DNA from: an uncultured Mesorhizobium sp.
GTDB taxonomy: Bacteria > Pseudomonadota > Alphaproteobacteria > Rhizobiales > Rhizobiaceae
Assembly: GCA_937958475.1 (NCBI GenBank)
Contig: CALFXR010000065.1
Span: 11,724 to 75,723 of the forward strand
Reading direction: 5' to 3'
DNA length: 64,000 nt
The notes under the pieces were generated by a model that did no database searches, was not told the DNA's origin, and saw nothing but the letters and a program-made list of their open reading frames with translations. A program made the translations under genes and the position numbers. Below are positions 16,595-25,595 of the stretch, in pieces (position 1 is the stretch's first letter; each line of letters begins with the position of its first letter).

Positions 16595-17479
16595 ATGGCC
16601 GCCGAGCAAGCAGACGCGCCGCGGGCCGTCATCGTCATCTCCAGCCACGTCGCGCGCGGTTCGGTCGGCAACCGGGCGGCGGTCTTCGCGCTGGAAACGC
16701 TCGGCCATCCGGTCTGGGCCGTGCCGACGGTGATCCTGCCCTGGCACCCGGGCCACGGCCGCGCCACGCGGATCGTTCCCGAGCCGAGCCAGTTCGCTGC
16801 GCTCATGAAGGATCTCGAGCGTTCGCCCTGGCTGGGCGAGGTCGCGGCAGTTCTGTCGGGCTATCTCGGCGACGCGAGCCAGGCCGACGCCGTCGCCTCG
16901 CTGGTCGCCGCCGTGAAGGCGCGCAACCCGAAGGCTCTCTACATCTGCGATCCGGTCATGGGCGACCTTGGCGGCCTCTACGTGCCGGAGGCGACGGCGG
17001 TCGCGCTGCGCGACCGCCTCGTCCCGATCGCCGACATCGCCACGCCGAACCGCTACGAGCTGGCCTGGATGAGCGGGGCGCCGCTGGACGATCTGCGCTC
17101 GGCCATCGCCGCGGCGCTCGACGCCGGGCCATCCACCATGCTGGTGACCTCGGCGCCGTCGCTGATGTCGGGCGGAACGGGCAATCTCCTCCTCACCGCC
17201 ACCGAGGCGCTGCTCGCCGAGCACCGCATGATCGAGCGGCCGCCGAACGGCCTCGGCGACCTGACCGGCGCGGTGTTCCTGGCGCGCCTGCTCGCCGGCC
17301 AGCCCGCCGCAAAGGCGCTACAGTCGACGACGGCCGCCGTGTTCGAGATCCTCGCCCGCACGGCGAAGCGCGGCGCCGACGAACTGACGCTCGAGACCGA
17401 CGCCCAGAGCCTGTCGCACCCGATGGCGATGGTGCATCTGCGCCACCTCTCGCATCCGTCGAGGGACCGCCGGGCGTGA
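16595..17479 (+). CDS. pdxY: Pyridoxal kinase
   Basis: 294 residues, ribokinase-like fold. It phosphorylates pyridoxal with ATP to pyridoxal 5'-phosphate in the salvage pathway. The N-terminal substrate segment VIVISSHVARGSVGNRAAVF and PTVILPWHPGHG match PdxY/PdxK. YICDPVMGDLGGLYVPE and ATPNRYELAWMSG are the usual nucleotide-site strands. PNGLGDLTGAVFLARLL carries the catalytic Asp of the (G)xGD motif. The ATG at 16595 has GGGTGA as ribosome site; a GTG at 16586 overlaps the upstream stop. The downstream DUF429 gene overlaps by 4 nt. Confidence 0.93.
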   Translation: MAAEQADAPRAVIVISSHVARGSVGNRAAVFALETLGHPVWAVPTVILPWHPGHGRATRIVPEPSQFAALMKDLERSPWLGEVAAVLSGYLGDASQADAVASLVAAVKARNPKALYICDPVMGDLGGLYVPEATAVALRDRLVPIADIATPNRYELAWMSGAPLDDLRSAIAAALDAGPSTMLVTSAPSLMSGGTGNLLLTATEALLAEHRMIERPPNGLGDLTGAVFLARLLAGQPAAKALQSTTAAVFEILARTAKRGADELTLETDAQSLSHPMAMVHLRHLSHPSRDRRA

Positions 17480-18240
17480 CCGGCCGCGCCGTCGCCGGCG
17501 TCGACGGCTGCAAGGGCGGCTGGATCGCCGTCTTCCGCCTGCCGGGGGAACCCGCCGAGGTGCGCGTCTTCGCCCGCATCGTCGATCTCGTGGATCGCCT
17601 GCCCGCCGACGCCGCCATTGCGGTCGACATGCCGATCGGCTTGCCGGAGCGCACCGGGCATGGCGGTCGCGGACCGGAAGCGCTGGTCCGGCGTTTCCTC
17701 GCGGCCCGCCAGTCGAGCGTCTTTTCCATCCCCGCCCGCGCCGCCGTCTATGCAGTGGAGGAGGATTTCACATCCGTGGAACGCTGGGTCGAGGCGCACC
17801 GCCTGGCGAGTGCCGTGGCGCGCGCAACCTCCGAGCCGCCGCGCGCCGTCTCCATCCAGGCCTTCGGTATCTTTTCCAGGATCCGCGAACTGGACGGGCT
17901 GCTGCGGACCCGGCCCGCGCTACGCGACAGGATGATCGAATCGCATCCGGAGGCGGCGTTCTGGCGGCTCGCCGGGGAACGGCCGATGGCCCTGCCCAAG
18001 AAGGTCAAGGGGCGCGTCAATCCGCCGGGCATGGAGGAGCGCAAGGCGCTGCTCGCCGCCCGCGGCCACGACCGCGCCTTCCTCGACATGCCGGCGCCGC
18101 GCGGCGCGGCGGCCGACGACTTCCTTGACGCCGCCGTCATGATGCTGGTCGCCGAGCGCTTTTCGCGCGGCGAGGCGACGAGCTTCCCCGACCCTCCCGG
18201 CCGCGACGCTCACGGCCTGCCGATCGCGATCTGGACCTGA
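17476..18240 (+). CDS. DUF429 family protein (predicted nuclease-like)
   Basis: 254 residues from a GTG that overlaps the pdxY stop (GTGA), so it is translationally coupled. The pattern VAGVDGCKGGWIAVF, AIAVDMPIGLPE, ARQSSVFSIPARAAVYA, MIESHPEAAFWRLAGE and DDFLDAAVMMLVAERF is that of DUF429, an RNase H-like fold with conserved Asp residues and predicted nuclease activity. No substrate is known and the link with pyridoxal kinase is not obvious. Confidence 0.88.
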   Translation: MTGRAVAGVDGCKGGWIAVFRLPGEPAEVRVFARIVDLVDRLPADAAIAVDMPIGLPERTGHGGRGPEALVRRFLAARQSSVFSIPARAAVYAVEEDFTSVERWVEAHRLASAVARATSEPPRAVSIQAFGIFSRIRELDGLLRTRPALRDRMIESHPEAAFWRLAGERPMALPKKVKGRVNPPGMEERKALLAARGHDRAFLDMPAPRGAAADDFLDAAVMMLVAERFSRGEATSFPDPPGRDAHGLPIAIWT

Positions 18241-18304
18241 GGGGACGCCGAGAACGTCGAAAGCCGTTGATCACCGCGCCGGAATGTCGTTAGAGACTTG
18301 GTCC

Positions 18305-18949
18305 ATGGCGCATCTTCCCGAGATCCTCCTCAAAGGCTATCGCAACTTCATGAGCGGGCGCTACGCCTCGGAGAGCAGCCGCTATCGCTCGCTCGCCCGC
18401 GAGGGCCAGGCCCCGGAGACGATGGTGATCGCCTGCTGCGACTCGCGCGCCGCGCCCGAGGCGATCTTCGACGCCGGCCCCGGCGAATTGTTCGTCGTGC
18501 GCAACGTCGCCAACCTCGTGCCGCCCTATTCGCCGGACGGTGAGTACCACTCGACCTCGGCCGCGCTCGAATTCGCCGTGCAGAGCCTCAAGGTCAGCCA
18601 CATCGTCGTCATGGGCCACGGGCGCTGCGGCGGCATCCGCGCCGCGCTCGATCCGGGCGCCGAACCGCTGTCGCCCGGCGACTTCATCGGCAAGTGGATG
18701 AGCCTCGTGGCGCCCGCGGCCGAAACCGTCTCCGGCAATTCGATGATGACGGCGGCGGAGCGCCAGACCGCGCTGGAGCGCATCTCGATCCGCTATTCTC
18801 TGGCGAATCTGCGCACCTTTCCCTGCGTGAGCATCCTCGAGCGCAAGGAGAGGCTCTCCCTGCATGGCGCCTGGTTCGACATCTCGAGCGGCGAACTCTG
18901 GATCATGAACCCCGAGACGGGGGACTTCGAGCGGCCGGACGTCGACTGA
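18305..18949 (+). CDS. Beta-class carbonic anhydrase
   Basis: 214 residues. It interconverts CO2 and bicarbonate with a zinc ion. The ligands are visible: Cys and Asp in VIACCDSRAAPE and His plus Cys in VVMGHGRCGG. GELFVVRNVANLVPP and the C-terminal LHGAWFDISSGELWIMNPET complete the beta-CA signature. The ATG at 18305 gives the usual length; the earlier in-frame ATG at 18284 would add 7 residues without a better ribosome site. It is convergent with the exporter gene. Confidence 0.95.
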   Translation: MAHLPEILLKGYRNFMSGRYASESSRYRSLAREGQAPETMVIACCDSRAAPEAIFDAGPGELFVVRNVANLVPPYSPDGEYHSTSAALEFAVQSLKVSHIVVMGHGRCGGIRAALDPGAEPLSPGDFIGKWMSLVAPAAETVSGNSMMTAAERQTALERISIRYSLANLRTFPCVSILERKERLSLHGAWFDISSGELWIMNPETGDFERPDVD

Positions 18950-18959
18950 CAGGGTCGGC

Positions 18960-20201
18960 CTACTCCCCGCCGAAGCGGTGCGTGAGCGGGATCTCCGGCT
19001 GCGGCAGGCTGCGCCACGCGAGCCAGCACAGGATCGCGAGAAGACCCATCGACGGGATGATGGTCGCCATGGCGAAGACCGGATCGCCTATCATCGCGGA
19101 GATCGCGCCGCCGACCATTCCGCCGCCCATCTGGAAGAAGCCGCCCATGGAGGATGCCGCCCCGGCAATGTGCGGATAGGGCGCCAGCGAGGCGGTCAGC
19201 ATGGCCGGCATGACGAAGGCGATGCCGAAGGCGAAGAATGCCACCGGCCCCATCACCGTCAGGAATGTCGGCGCCATGACGCGAAGGCCGACGGCGAGGC
19301 CGAGGCAGCCGATGGCGATGAAGACCAGTCCCGGAAGCACCAGGCGGAACGCGCCGTAGCGGCCGAGGAGCACGCGCACCACGAGCGCGCCGGCGAAGAA
19401 CATGCCCGACTGCATCAGCATGCCGACGCCGAACTGGGCGGGCGTCAGCCCGACCCGGTCCATCAGGATGAACGGCAGGACGGTCGCCTGCGTGTAGAGG
19501 GCGCCGGTCGTCCCCGTCATGATCAGCGAGCAGAGCACGAAATAGCGGCTCGTCAGCAGCGCCGCATACGATTTCGCCAGGGCGCGGGGGCGGATGCGCG
19601 AGAGGTCGCGCTCGACCGTCTCCACCATGGCGAAGTGCACCACCAGGATGATGACGACGGCGGCGGCGAACATGACCATGAAGATGGCGTGCCAGCCGGC
19701 GACCTGCATCGTCAGGCCGCCGATCGTCGGCGCGAAGGCGGGACCGACGCCGAGGATCAGGCCGATCAGGTTCATGATGCGGGCCGAGCGCTCGCTGGTG
19801 AACAGGTCGCGCACGATGGCGCGCGAGATCGCGATGCCGACCGCCGCGCCGACGCCTTGCAGGAAGCGGGCGGCGATCAGCAGTTCGATCGTCGGGGCGA
19901 GCAGCGCCAGCAGCGAGGCGACGAGATAGACGCTGAGGAAGGCGAAGGTGACCGGCTTGCGGCCGAAGCCGTCCGAAAGCGGACCGCAGACCAGCTGGGC
20001 GAGCGCGAAGCCGGCGAAATAGAGCGAGAGCGTCAGCTTCACCGCGGCCTCGGTCGTGCCGAAGGCGCGCACGATCTCCGGCATGGCCGGCGTGAACAGC
20101 GCCATGGTCACCGGCCCGATCGCCACCAGAAGCGCGCCGAGCAGGCTGACGCGGCGTTCGCTCATCACGGGTGACGTCGTCGTTGCCGTCTGCATGTTCA
20201 T
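18960..20201 (-). CDS. Bcr/CflA-type multidrug MFS transporter
   Basis: 413 residues with about 12 membrane segments. It carries the DHA1 drug:H+ antiporter signatures: FTPAMPEIVRAFGTTEAAVK in TM1-loop, CGPLSDGFGRKPVTF in the loop 2-3 motif A, and FLQGVGAAVGIAISRAIVRD in TM4. These match Bcr/CflA exporters, which push drugs or small metabolites out of the cell by proton antiport. The chosen ATG at 20201 overlaps the marR stop (ATGA). Control by that MarR protein through the palindrome at 20691 is the natural reading. Confidence 0.93.
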   Translation of the reverse strand: MNMQTATTTSPVMSERRVSLLGALLVAIGPVTMALFTPAMPEIVRAFGTTEAAVKLTLSLYFAGFALAQLVCGPLSDGFGRKPVTFAFLSVYLVASLLALLAPTIELLIAARFLQGVGAAVGIAISRAIVRDLFTSERSARIMNLIGLILGVGPAFAPTIGGLTMQVAGWHAIFMVMFAAAVVIILVVHFAMVETVERDLSRIRPRALAKSYAALLTSRYFVLCSLIMTGTTGALYTQATVLPFILMDRVGLTPAQFGVGMLMQSGMFFAGALVVRVLLGRYGAFRLVLPGLVFIAIGCLGLAVGLRVMAPTFLTVMGPVAFFAFGIAFVMPAMLTASLAPYPHIAGAASSMGGFFQMGGGMVGGAISAMIGDPVFAMATIIPSMGLLAILCWLAWRSLPQPEIPLTHRFGGE

Positions 20202-20674
20202 GAGGAGGCACCGTCCTTGCGGCAAGTGTCGGCGCGCAGCGCCGCGAGGTTGGCGCGGACCGTCTTCAGGACCTCGACGAAGCCGCGCCAGTCATCCGCC
20301 GACACGGCGTTCGAGGCTTCGGCGCGCAGCGCCGCGGCGATCGGCTGGATCTGCTCGAGCATGGCCTCGCCGGCGGCGGTAAGGTGGACGGTCTTGGCAC
20401 GGCGGTCGTCGGGATCGGTGCGGCGCTCGACAAGGCCGCGCGCCTCGAGGCGGTCGAGCGCACCGGACAGCGTCATCGCCTCGACGCCCATCCTTTCGGC
20501 GAGCACGTTCTGGCGCACTGCGCCGGCGCGGAAGGCGTGGGAAAGGGTTCGTCCCTCGCCCGGCGTCAGGCCGAGCCCCGCCTCGCCGGTGCGCCGGTCG
20601 AGCTCGGCGCGGATCATGCGCGTCACGTCCGTCAGCAGGAAGCCGAAGGAATCGGGATCGAAAGTGCTGGCCAT
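20198..20674 (-). CDS. MarR family transcriptional regulator
   Basis: 158 residues. A winged helix-turn-helix region (LTPGEGRTLSHAF, then QNVLAERMGVEAMTLSGALD) is followed by the wing RRTDPDDRRAKTVHLTAAGE, the MarR signature, with flanking dimerisation helices. It is transcribed first in a two-gene operon with the exporter. A perfect 9-bp-arm palindrome lies 16 bp upstream of its start. Autorepression relieved by an exported compound is typical for this arrangement; the ligand is unknown. Confidence 0.94.
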   Translation of the reverse strand: MASTFDPDSFGFLLTDVTRMIRAELDRRTGEAGLGLTPGEGRTLSHAFRAGAVRQNVLAERMGVEAMTLSGALDRLEARGLVERRTDPDDRRAKTVHLTAAGEAMLEQIQPIAAALRAEASNAVSADDWRGFVEVLKTVRANLAALRADTCRKDGASS

Positions 20675-20690
20675 TCCGTAAGTCGTCCTG

Positions 20691-20711
20691 ATAATAAGGA
20701 CGCCTTATTAT
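20691..20711. promoter_or_regulatory. Probable MarR operator
   Basis: ATAATAAGG-ACG-CCTTATTAT: perfect 9-bp arms with a 3-bp centre, AT-rich in a GC-rich background, 16 bp upstream of the marR start codon. Size and position match autoregulatory MarR sites. It also lies 87 bp upstream of the divergent oligopeptidase gene and could influence it. Confidence 0.7.
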
Positions 20712-20797
20712 TCGCCGCGGACGCTGTCAAGGTTGCGCACGCGCGGCCCGCCGCCTACATGCTCGCGGCACCCATCCATGCTCCGAGCGGACCCTCC

Positions 20798-22852
20798 ATG
20801 CCCAGCACAGACAGCGTCGACCTCGCCAGCAGCCCCCTGACCGGCTGGACCGGCCCCCTCGGCCTTCCCGACTTCGCGGCGGTCGAGGACAACGCCTTCG
20901 CCCCGGTCTTCGACGCCGCGCTCGCCGCGCACCAGGCCGAGATCGACGCGATCGCCGGCAATGCGGAGGCGCCGACGATCGCCAACACGCTGGCCGCGTT
21001 GGAACTCGCCGGCGAAGCGCTGGGCCGCGTCTCGGCGATCTTCTGGTGCAAGGCCGGCGCCCACACCAACGACGAGATCCAGGCGCTGGAGCGCGAGATC
21101 GCGCCGAAGATGGCGCGGCACTATTCGGGCATCGCCATGAACGCGCCCCTGTTCGCCCGGATCGACGCGCTCTACCGCGACCGCGCGGCGCTCGACCTCG
21201 ACGCCGAGACGCTGCGCGTGCTCGAAAAGACCTGGAAGCGCTTCGTCCGTTCGGGCGCGCTGCTCGACGAGAAGGGCAAGGCGCGGCTCGCCGCCATCAA
21301 CGAGGAACTGGCCGGCCTCGGGGCACGATTCGGCCAGAACGTGCTCGCCGACGAGCGCGACTGGGTGATGTTCCTCGAAGCCGGCGACCTCGCCGGCCTT
21401 CCCGAATTCCTCGTCGGCGCCATGGCGCAGGCGGCGGAAGCGCGCGGCCGCAAGGGCAGCTACGCGCTGACCCTGTCGCGCTCGATCTACGAGCCCTTCA
21501 CCACCTTCTCCGAACGCCGCGACCTGCGCGAGGCCGCCTGGCGCGCCTTCACCATGCGCGGCCAGAACGGCGGCGCCACCGACAATGTCGACGTCGTGCG
21601 CAGGACGCTGGCGCTCCGCGCCGAGAAGGCGCGGCTGCTCGGCTACGACAGCTACGCCGCGCTGAAGCTGGACGACACGATGGCGAAGACGCCGGCCTCG
21701 GTGCTCGGCCTGCTCGACCCGGTGTGGGACAAGGCCCGCGAGAAGGCAGCGGCCGACCAGAAGGAACTGCAGCGTCTCGCGGCGACCGCCGGCGGCAACG
21801 ACGACATCGCCGGCTGGGACTGGCGCTTCTGGCAGGAGAAGCTGCGCGCCGAGAGATACGCCTTCGACGAGGCCGAGCTGAAGCCCTACCTCCAGCTCGA
21901 TCGCGTCATCGAGGCCTGCTTCGATGTCGCCTCCCGGCTGTTCGGCATCACCTTCGCCGAAAGGGAAGGCATCGCCGCCTGGCATCCGGACGTGCGCGTC
22001 TTCGCGGTGCGCAACGCCGACGGCTCGGCGCGCGGCACCTTCCTCGCCGACTATTTCGCGCGGCCCTCGAAGCGCTCCGGTGCCTGGATGAGCGCGTTGG
22101 AATCCGGCTATCGCCTCGGCGACGGCGCCATGCCGGTCATCTACAACGTGATGAATTTCGCCAAGCCGCAGCCCGGCGAGCCGGCGCTCCTGTCGATGGA
22201 CGAGGCGCGCACGCTGTTCCACGAGTTCGGCCACGCGCTGCACGGCATGCTGACCGACGTCACCTGGCCTTCGGTTTCGGGAACTTCCGTCAGCCGCGAT
22301 TTCGTCGAGCTGCCCTCGCAGCTCTACGAGCACTGGCTGACCGTGCCGCAGGTGCTGGAGAAGCACGCCCGCCACGCCGTGACCGGCGAGCCGATGCCGC
22401 AGGCGCTGATCGCCAAGATGCTGGCGGCCCGCAATTTCGGCGCCGGCTTCGCCACGGTCGAGTTCACCGCTTCGGCGCTGATCGACATGGCCTATCACGC
22501 TCGAAGCGAGGCGCCGGAGGATCCGATCGCCTTCGAGGCGGAGAAGCTGAAGGAACTCGGCATGCCCGCCGCGATCGCCATGCGCCACCGTACCCCGCAT
22601 TTCGGCCACGTCTTCGCCGGCGACGGCTATTCGGCCGGCTACTACTCCTACATGTGGTCGGAGGTGCTCGATGCCGACGCCTTCTCCGCCTTCGAGGAGA
22701 CCGGCGATCCGTTCGATCCGGCGCTGGCGGAAAAACTGCGCGCCAACATCTACGCCGCCGGCGGCTCGAAGGATCCGGAAGAGCTCTACCTCGCCTTCCG
22801 CGGCAAGATGCCGACGGCCGCGGCGATGATGGCCAAGCGCGGCCTGGCATAG
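20798..22852 (+). CDS. dcp: M3 family zinc oligopeptidase (dipeptidyl carboxypeptidase type)
   Basis: 684 residues, the normal size of Dcp/oligopeptidase A. The thimet-family active site is FHEFGHALHGML (HExGH, zinc His pair and catalytic Glu). The third ligand region is about 30 residues downstream in RDFVELPSQLYEHW. The C-terminal FGHVFAGDGYSAGYYSYMWS is the conserved substrate-binding loop with Tyr residues. There is no signal peptide, so it is cytosolic and degrades short peptides. Choice between dcp and prlC is by overall resemblance and not certain. The ATG at 20798 follows the divergent marR promoter. Confidence 0.92.
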   Translation: MPSTDSVDLASSPLTGWTGPLGLPDFAAVEDNAFAPVFDAALAAHQAEIDAIAGNAEAPTIANTLAALELAGEALGRVSAIFWCKAGAHTNDEIQALEREIAPKMARHYSGIAMNAPLFARIDALYRDRAALDLDAETLRVLEKTWKRFVRSGALLDEKGKARLAAINEELAGLGARFGQNVLADERDWVMFLEAGDLAGLPEFLVGAMAQAAEARGRKGSYALTLSRSIYEPFTTFSERRDLREAAWRAFTMRGQNGGATDNVDVVRRTLALRAEKARLLGYDSYAALKLDDTMAKTPASVLGLLDPVWDKAREKAAADQKELQRLAATAGGNDDIAGWDWRFWQEKLRAERYAFDEAELKPYLQLDRVIEACFDVASRLFGITFAEREGIAAWHPDVRVFAVRNADGSARGTFLADYFARPSKRSGAWMSALESGYRLGDGAMPVIYNVMNFAKPQPGEPALLSMDEARTLFHEFGHALHGMLTDVTWPSVSGTSVSRDFVELPSQLYEHWLTVPQVLEKHARHAVTGEPMPQALIAKMLAARNFGAGFATVEFTASALIDMAYHARSEAPEDPIAFEAEKLKELGMPAAIAMRHRTPHFGHVFAGDGYSAGYYSYMWSEVLDADAFSAFEETGDPFDPALAEKLRANIYAAGGSKDPEELYLAFRGKMPTAAAMMAKRGLA

Positions 22853-22863
22853 GAGTGCCGCCG

Positions 22864-23847
22864 ATGAAGCAGCGCAGACTCGGAAGTTCCGGTCCGCAGG
22901 TGGGCGCTGTCGCCCTCGGCTGCATGAGCTTCGGCGGCATCTACGGTGCCACGGACCGGGCCGAGAGCCTGCGCGCGCTGGCGAAGGCCGACGAGCTCGG
23001 CTTGACCCATCTCGACACCGCGCTCATCTACGGCGACGGCCTGTCCGAGGAGATCGTCGGCGAATATCTCCGCGACCACCCGAACCGCTTCACCGTCGCC
23101 ACCAAGGCCGGCATCGTCACCCGCCCGCACCGGCACTACAACAACCGTCCGCAATACCTTCGCGAATCGCTCGAAAGCTCGCTGAGGCGCCTCGGCCGCG
23201 ATCATGTCGAGCTGTTCTACATCCACCGCCGCGACCGCGAGGTGCCCGTCGAGGACGTGATGGGAACGCTGGTCGGCTTCATGGAAGAGGGCAAGATCGG
23301 CGGCATCGGCCTCTCCGAGGTGTCGCCCGCGACGCTGGAGCGTGCCGCGGCTGTGCACCCGGTCATGGCCGTGCAGAGCGAGTATTCGCTGTGGACCCGC
23401 CTTCCCGAACTCGGGACGATCCAGGCCTGCGCCCGGCTCGGCACCGCCTTCGTCGCCTTCTCGCCTGTGGGGCGCGGCATCTTCGCCGACCGGCGGCTCG
23501 ACCCCGCCGGCTTCGCGGAGCGCGACTTCCGCAAGGCCAACCCGCGCTTCATGGCGCCGAACTTCGCCGTGAACGACGCGCGCGTCGACCGCTTCCGCGC
23601 CTTCGCCCGCGAACGCGGCTGGTCGACGAGCGCCCTCGCGGTGGCATGGACGCTGCATCGCGGCGACCATGTCGTTCCCATCCCCGGCACCCGCAGCGCC
23701 GATCACGTCGCCGAACTGGCGACGGCGGCGGAGATCGTCCTCGACGCCGACGACATGGCGCGTATCGAATCGATCCTGCCGGCCGGCTTCGCCCATGGCG
23801 ACCGCTATTCCGAGCAGCAGTCGACGGGCGCGGAACGCTACTGCTGA
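22864..23847 (+). CDS. Aldo/keto reductase
   Basis: 327 residues, 11 bp after the peptidase gene and probably co-transcribed. The AKR tetrad is visible: Asp and Tyr in HLDTALIYGDG, Lys in VATKAGI and His in FYIHRRDR. GIGLSEVSPATLERAAAVHP and VPIPGTRSADHV are the usual NADPH-binding features. It reduces carbonyl groups with NADPH; substrate unknown. The best match in pattern is the YajO/IolS-like group (AKR13-type). Confidence 0.94.
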   Translation: MKQRRLGSSGPQVGAVALGCMSFGGIYGATDRAESLRALAKADELGLTHLDTALIYGDGLSEEIVGEYLRDHPNRFTVATKAGIVTRPHRHYNNRPQYLRESLESSLRRLGRDHVELFYIHRRDREVPVEDVMGTLVGFMEEGKIGGIGLSEVSPATLERAAAVHPVMAVQSEYSLWTRLPELGTIQACARLGTAFVAFSPVGRGIFADRRLDPAGFAERDFRKANPRFMAPNFAVNDARVDRFRAFARERGWSTSALAVAWTLHRGDHVVPIPGTRSADHVAELATAAEIVLDADDMARIESILPAGFAHGDRYSEQQSTGAERYC

Positions 23848-23911
23848 ACGTTGTCCGCACGGCCCAGCGGGGCTCGGCGCCGGAGCGGCGGCAGGTTATT
23901 CGGGTAGCAGT

Positions 23912-24199
23912 CTATTCGGGGTAGCAGGCCGCCGGCACGTTCGGCCAGACGGCGCGGTCGCAGCCGAAGACCTCCCGCGTCTGCCGGAACTCGGCGCTCA
24001 CCGGGCCGGTGACGACCGGATCGACGCCATAGGGCGCGTCGGGAAAGAGGCTCGCCGCATCGACCGGCAAAGGGTTCTCCGGCGCGCTGCCGATGCCGGC
24101 AAGCGGCGTCGCGCCCGATGCCATGGCCAGCATGGCCACCAGCGCGCCGGGCAGGGCGACGCGCAGCAGGGCGGAAGCGAGGGCGCGGTAACTGTTCAT
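23912..24199 (-). CDS. Small exported hypothetical protein
   Basis: 95 residues from the ATG at 24199, which begins MNSYRALASALLRVALPGAL and runs into a cleavable-looking signal peptide (ends near ASGA). Longer frames from 24255 or 24343 lack a signal peptide start. The mature part, about 60 residues, includes PVDAASLFPDAPYGVDPVVT and ends VFGCDRAVWPNVPAACYPE with two Cys. I do not recognise a family. It is an isolated gene between convergent and divergent neighbours. Confidence 0.6.
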   Translation of the reverse strand: MNSYRALASALLRVALPGALVAMLAMASGATPLAGIGSAPENPLPVDAASLFPDAPYGVDPVVTGPVSAEFRQTREVFGCDRAVWPNVPAACYPE

Positions 24200-24400
24200 C
24201 GGGACGCTCAACGGCTGAACGGCGAAAGCGATCCACCGTTCGTTAACGATCTCCATTCGACACGAGATTGGTAAAGGAAGCGCTACGAAGAGCGCCCGGG
24301 CGGCCGCGCGCCGCCACCGCCGCATCGGATTGGCGCTCGTCACGGGCGACGGAAGCGCCTAAAGTCGTCGCCGCAGAGCCCGACGAGGAACAACGACATC

Positions 24401-25483
24401 ATGCAATGGTCCTATCCGATCCTGCGTGTCGCCGGCACCGAGATCCGCATCCACCTGACCTTCCTGCTGCTGCTCGCCTGGATCGGCATCGCCTACTGGC
24501 AGGACGGCGGCGCGGCGGCGGCGATCGAAGGTGTGGGCTTCATCGTCGCGGTCTTCGCCTGCGTGGTGCTCCACGAGTTCGGCCATGCGACGGCGGCGCG
24601 GCGCTACGGCATCAGGACGCCGAAGATCACGCTCCTGCCGATCGGCGGCGTCGCCGAGCTCGAGCGCCTGCCGGAGAAACCGTCGGAAGAGATCGTCGTC
24701 GCCCTCGCCGGGCCGCTGGTCAACGTCGTCATCGCCGGCTTCCTGATCCTTGGGCTCGGCGCGGCGGTCGGCACCGAGGCGCTGACCTCGATGGAGGATC
24801 CGAAGATCGGCTTCGTCGCCCGCCTCGCCGCGGTGAACGTCTGGCTGGTCCTGTTCAACCTGATCCCGGCCTTCCCGATGGACGGCGGCCGCGTCCTGAG
24901 GGCGCTGCTCGCCACCCGCTACAGCCGGGTCCGCGCCACCGAGATCGCCGGCACGATCGGCCAGTTCGCCGCCTTCGTCTTCGGTTTCCTCGGCCTCGTC
25001 GGCGGCAACGTGCTGCTGATCTTCGTCGGCATCTTCGTCTATCTGGCCGCCACCGCCGAGACCCAGGCCATCGGGCTGCAGGACGCGGCGCGCGCCGTCG
25101 ACGTGCGCGACGCCATGATCACCCGCTTCGAGAGCCTGCCGACCACGGCCAGCCTCGACGACGCCGCGCAGGCGCTTCTGCGCACCACCCAGCACGAGTT
25201 CCCGGTCGTCGACGGCGGCGGCAAGCTGCGCGGGGTGCTGACCCGCGCGCATCTCGTCGCCGGACTGCAGCAGCGCGGTGAGAAGACGCCGGCCGCGGAA
25301 CTGATGGCGACCGACATCCCCCTCGTCGGCGACCGGGAGAAGCTGAGCGCCGCGCTCGAGCACCTGCAGAAGGGCGCCGCACCAGCCGTCGGCGTCGTCG
25401 ATGCCGGCGGCCGGCTGGTCGGCTACGTCACCATCGAGAACATCGGCGAGCTGATGATGCTGCGCGGCGCAGCGGCCCGCTGA
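24401..25483 (+). CDS. Site-2 protease (M50) with C-terminal CBS domains
   Basis: 360 residues. The membrane zinc protease part has HEFGHATAARRYGI (HExxH, TM2-3) and the second metal motif NLIPAFPMDGGRVLRALL (NxxPxxxxDG). The topology is that of the SpoIVFB-like group III. Residues about 225-350 contain two CBS motifs (MITRFESLPTTASLDDAAQA, HEFPVVDGGGKLRGVLTRAH, then VGVVDAGGRLVGYVTIEN), which usually bind adenine nucleotides and regulate activity. It cleaves substrates within the membrane; the target is unknown. Confidence 0.94.
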   Translation: MQWSYPILRVAGTEIRIHLTFLLLLAWIGIAYWQDGGAAAAIEGVGFIVAVFACVVLHEFGHATAARRYGIRTPKITLLPIGGVAELERLPEKPSEEIVVALAGPLVNVVIAGFLILGLGAAVGTEALTSMEDPKIGFVARLAAVNVWLVLFNLIPAFPMDGGRVLRALLATRYSRVRATEIAGTIGQFAAFVFGFLGLVGGNVLLIFVGIFVYLAATAETQAIGLQDAARAVDVRDAMITRFESLPTTASLDDAAQALLRTTQHEFPVVDGGGKLRGVLTRAHLVAGLQQRGEKTPAAELMATDIPLVGDREKLSAALEHLQKGAAPAVGVVDAGGRLVGYVTIENIGELMMLRGAAAR

Positions 25484-25595
25484 AGGACTCCGTCGGCGCG
25501 TCCCCCTTTCGCATTTGCGAAAAAGCCTGTAAGAGCGCGGCCGACCGAAGATGCCGCGCGCGACCTCGCGCGCCGAAAACCCCCGAGTACCCGAG

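Noticed and set aside
20708..22609. 633-codon minus-strand frame
   Set aside because: Antisense to the M3 oligopeptidase gene, which has the HExGH site and full family length.
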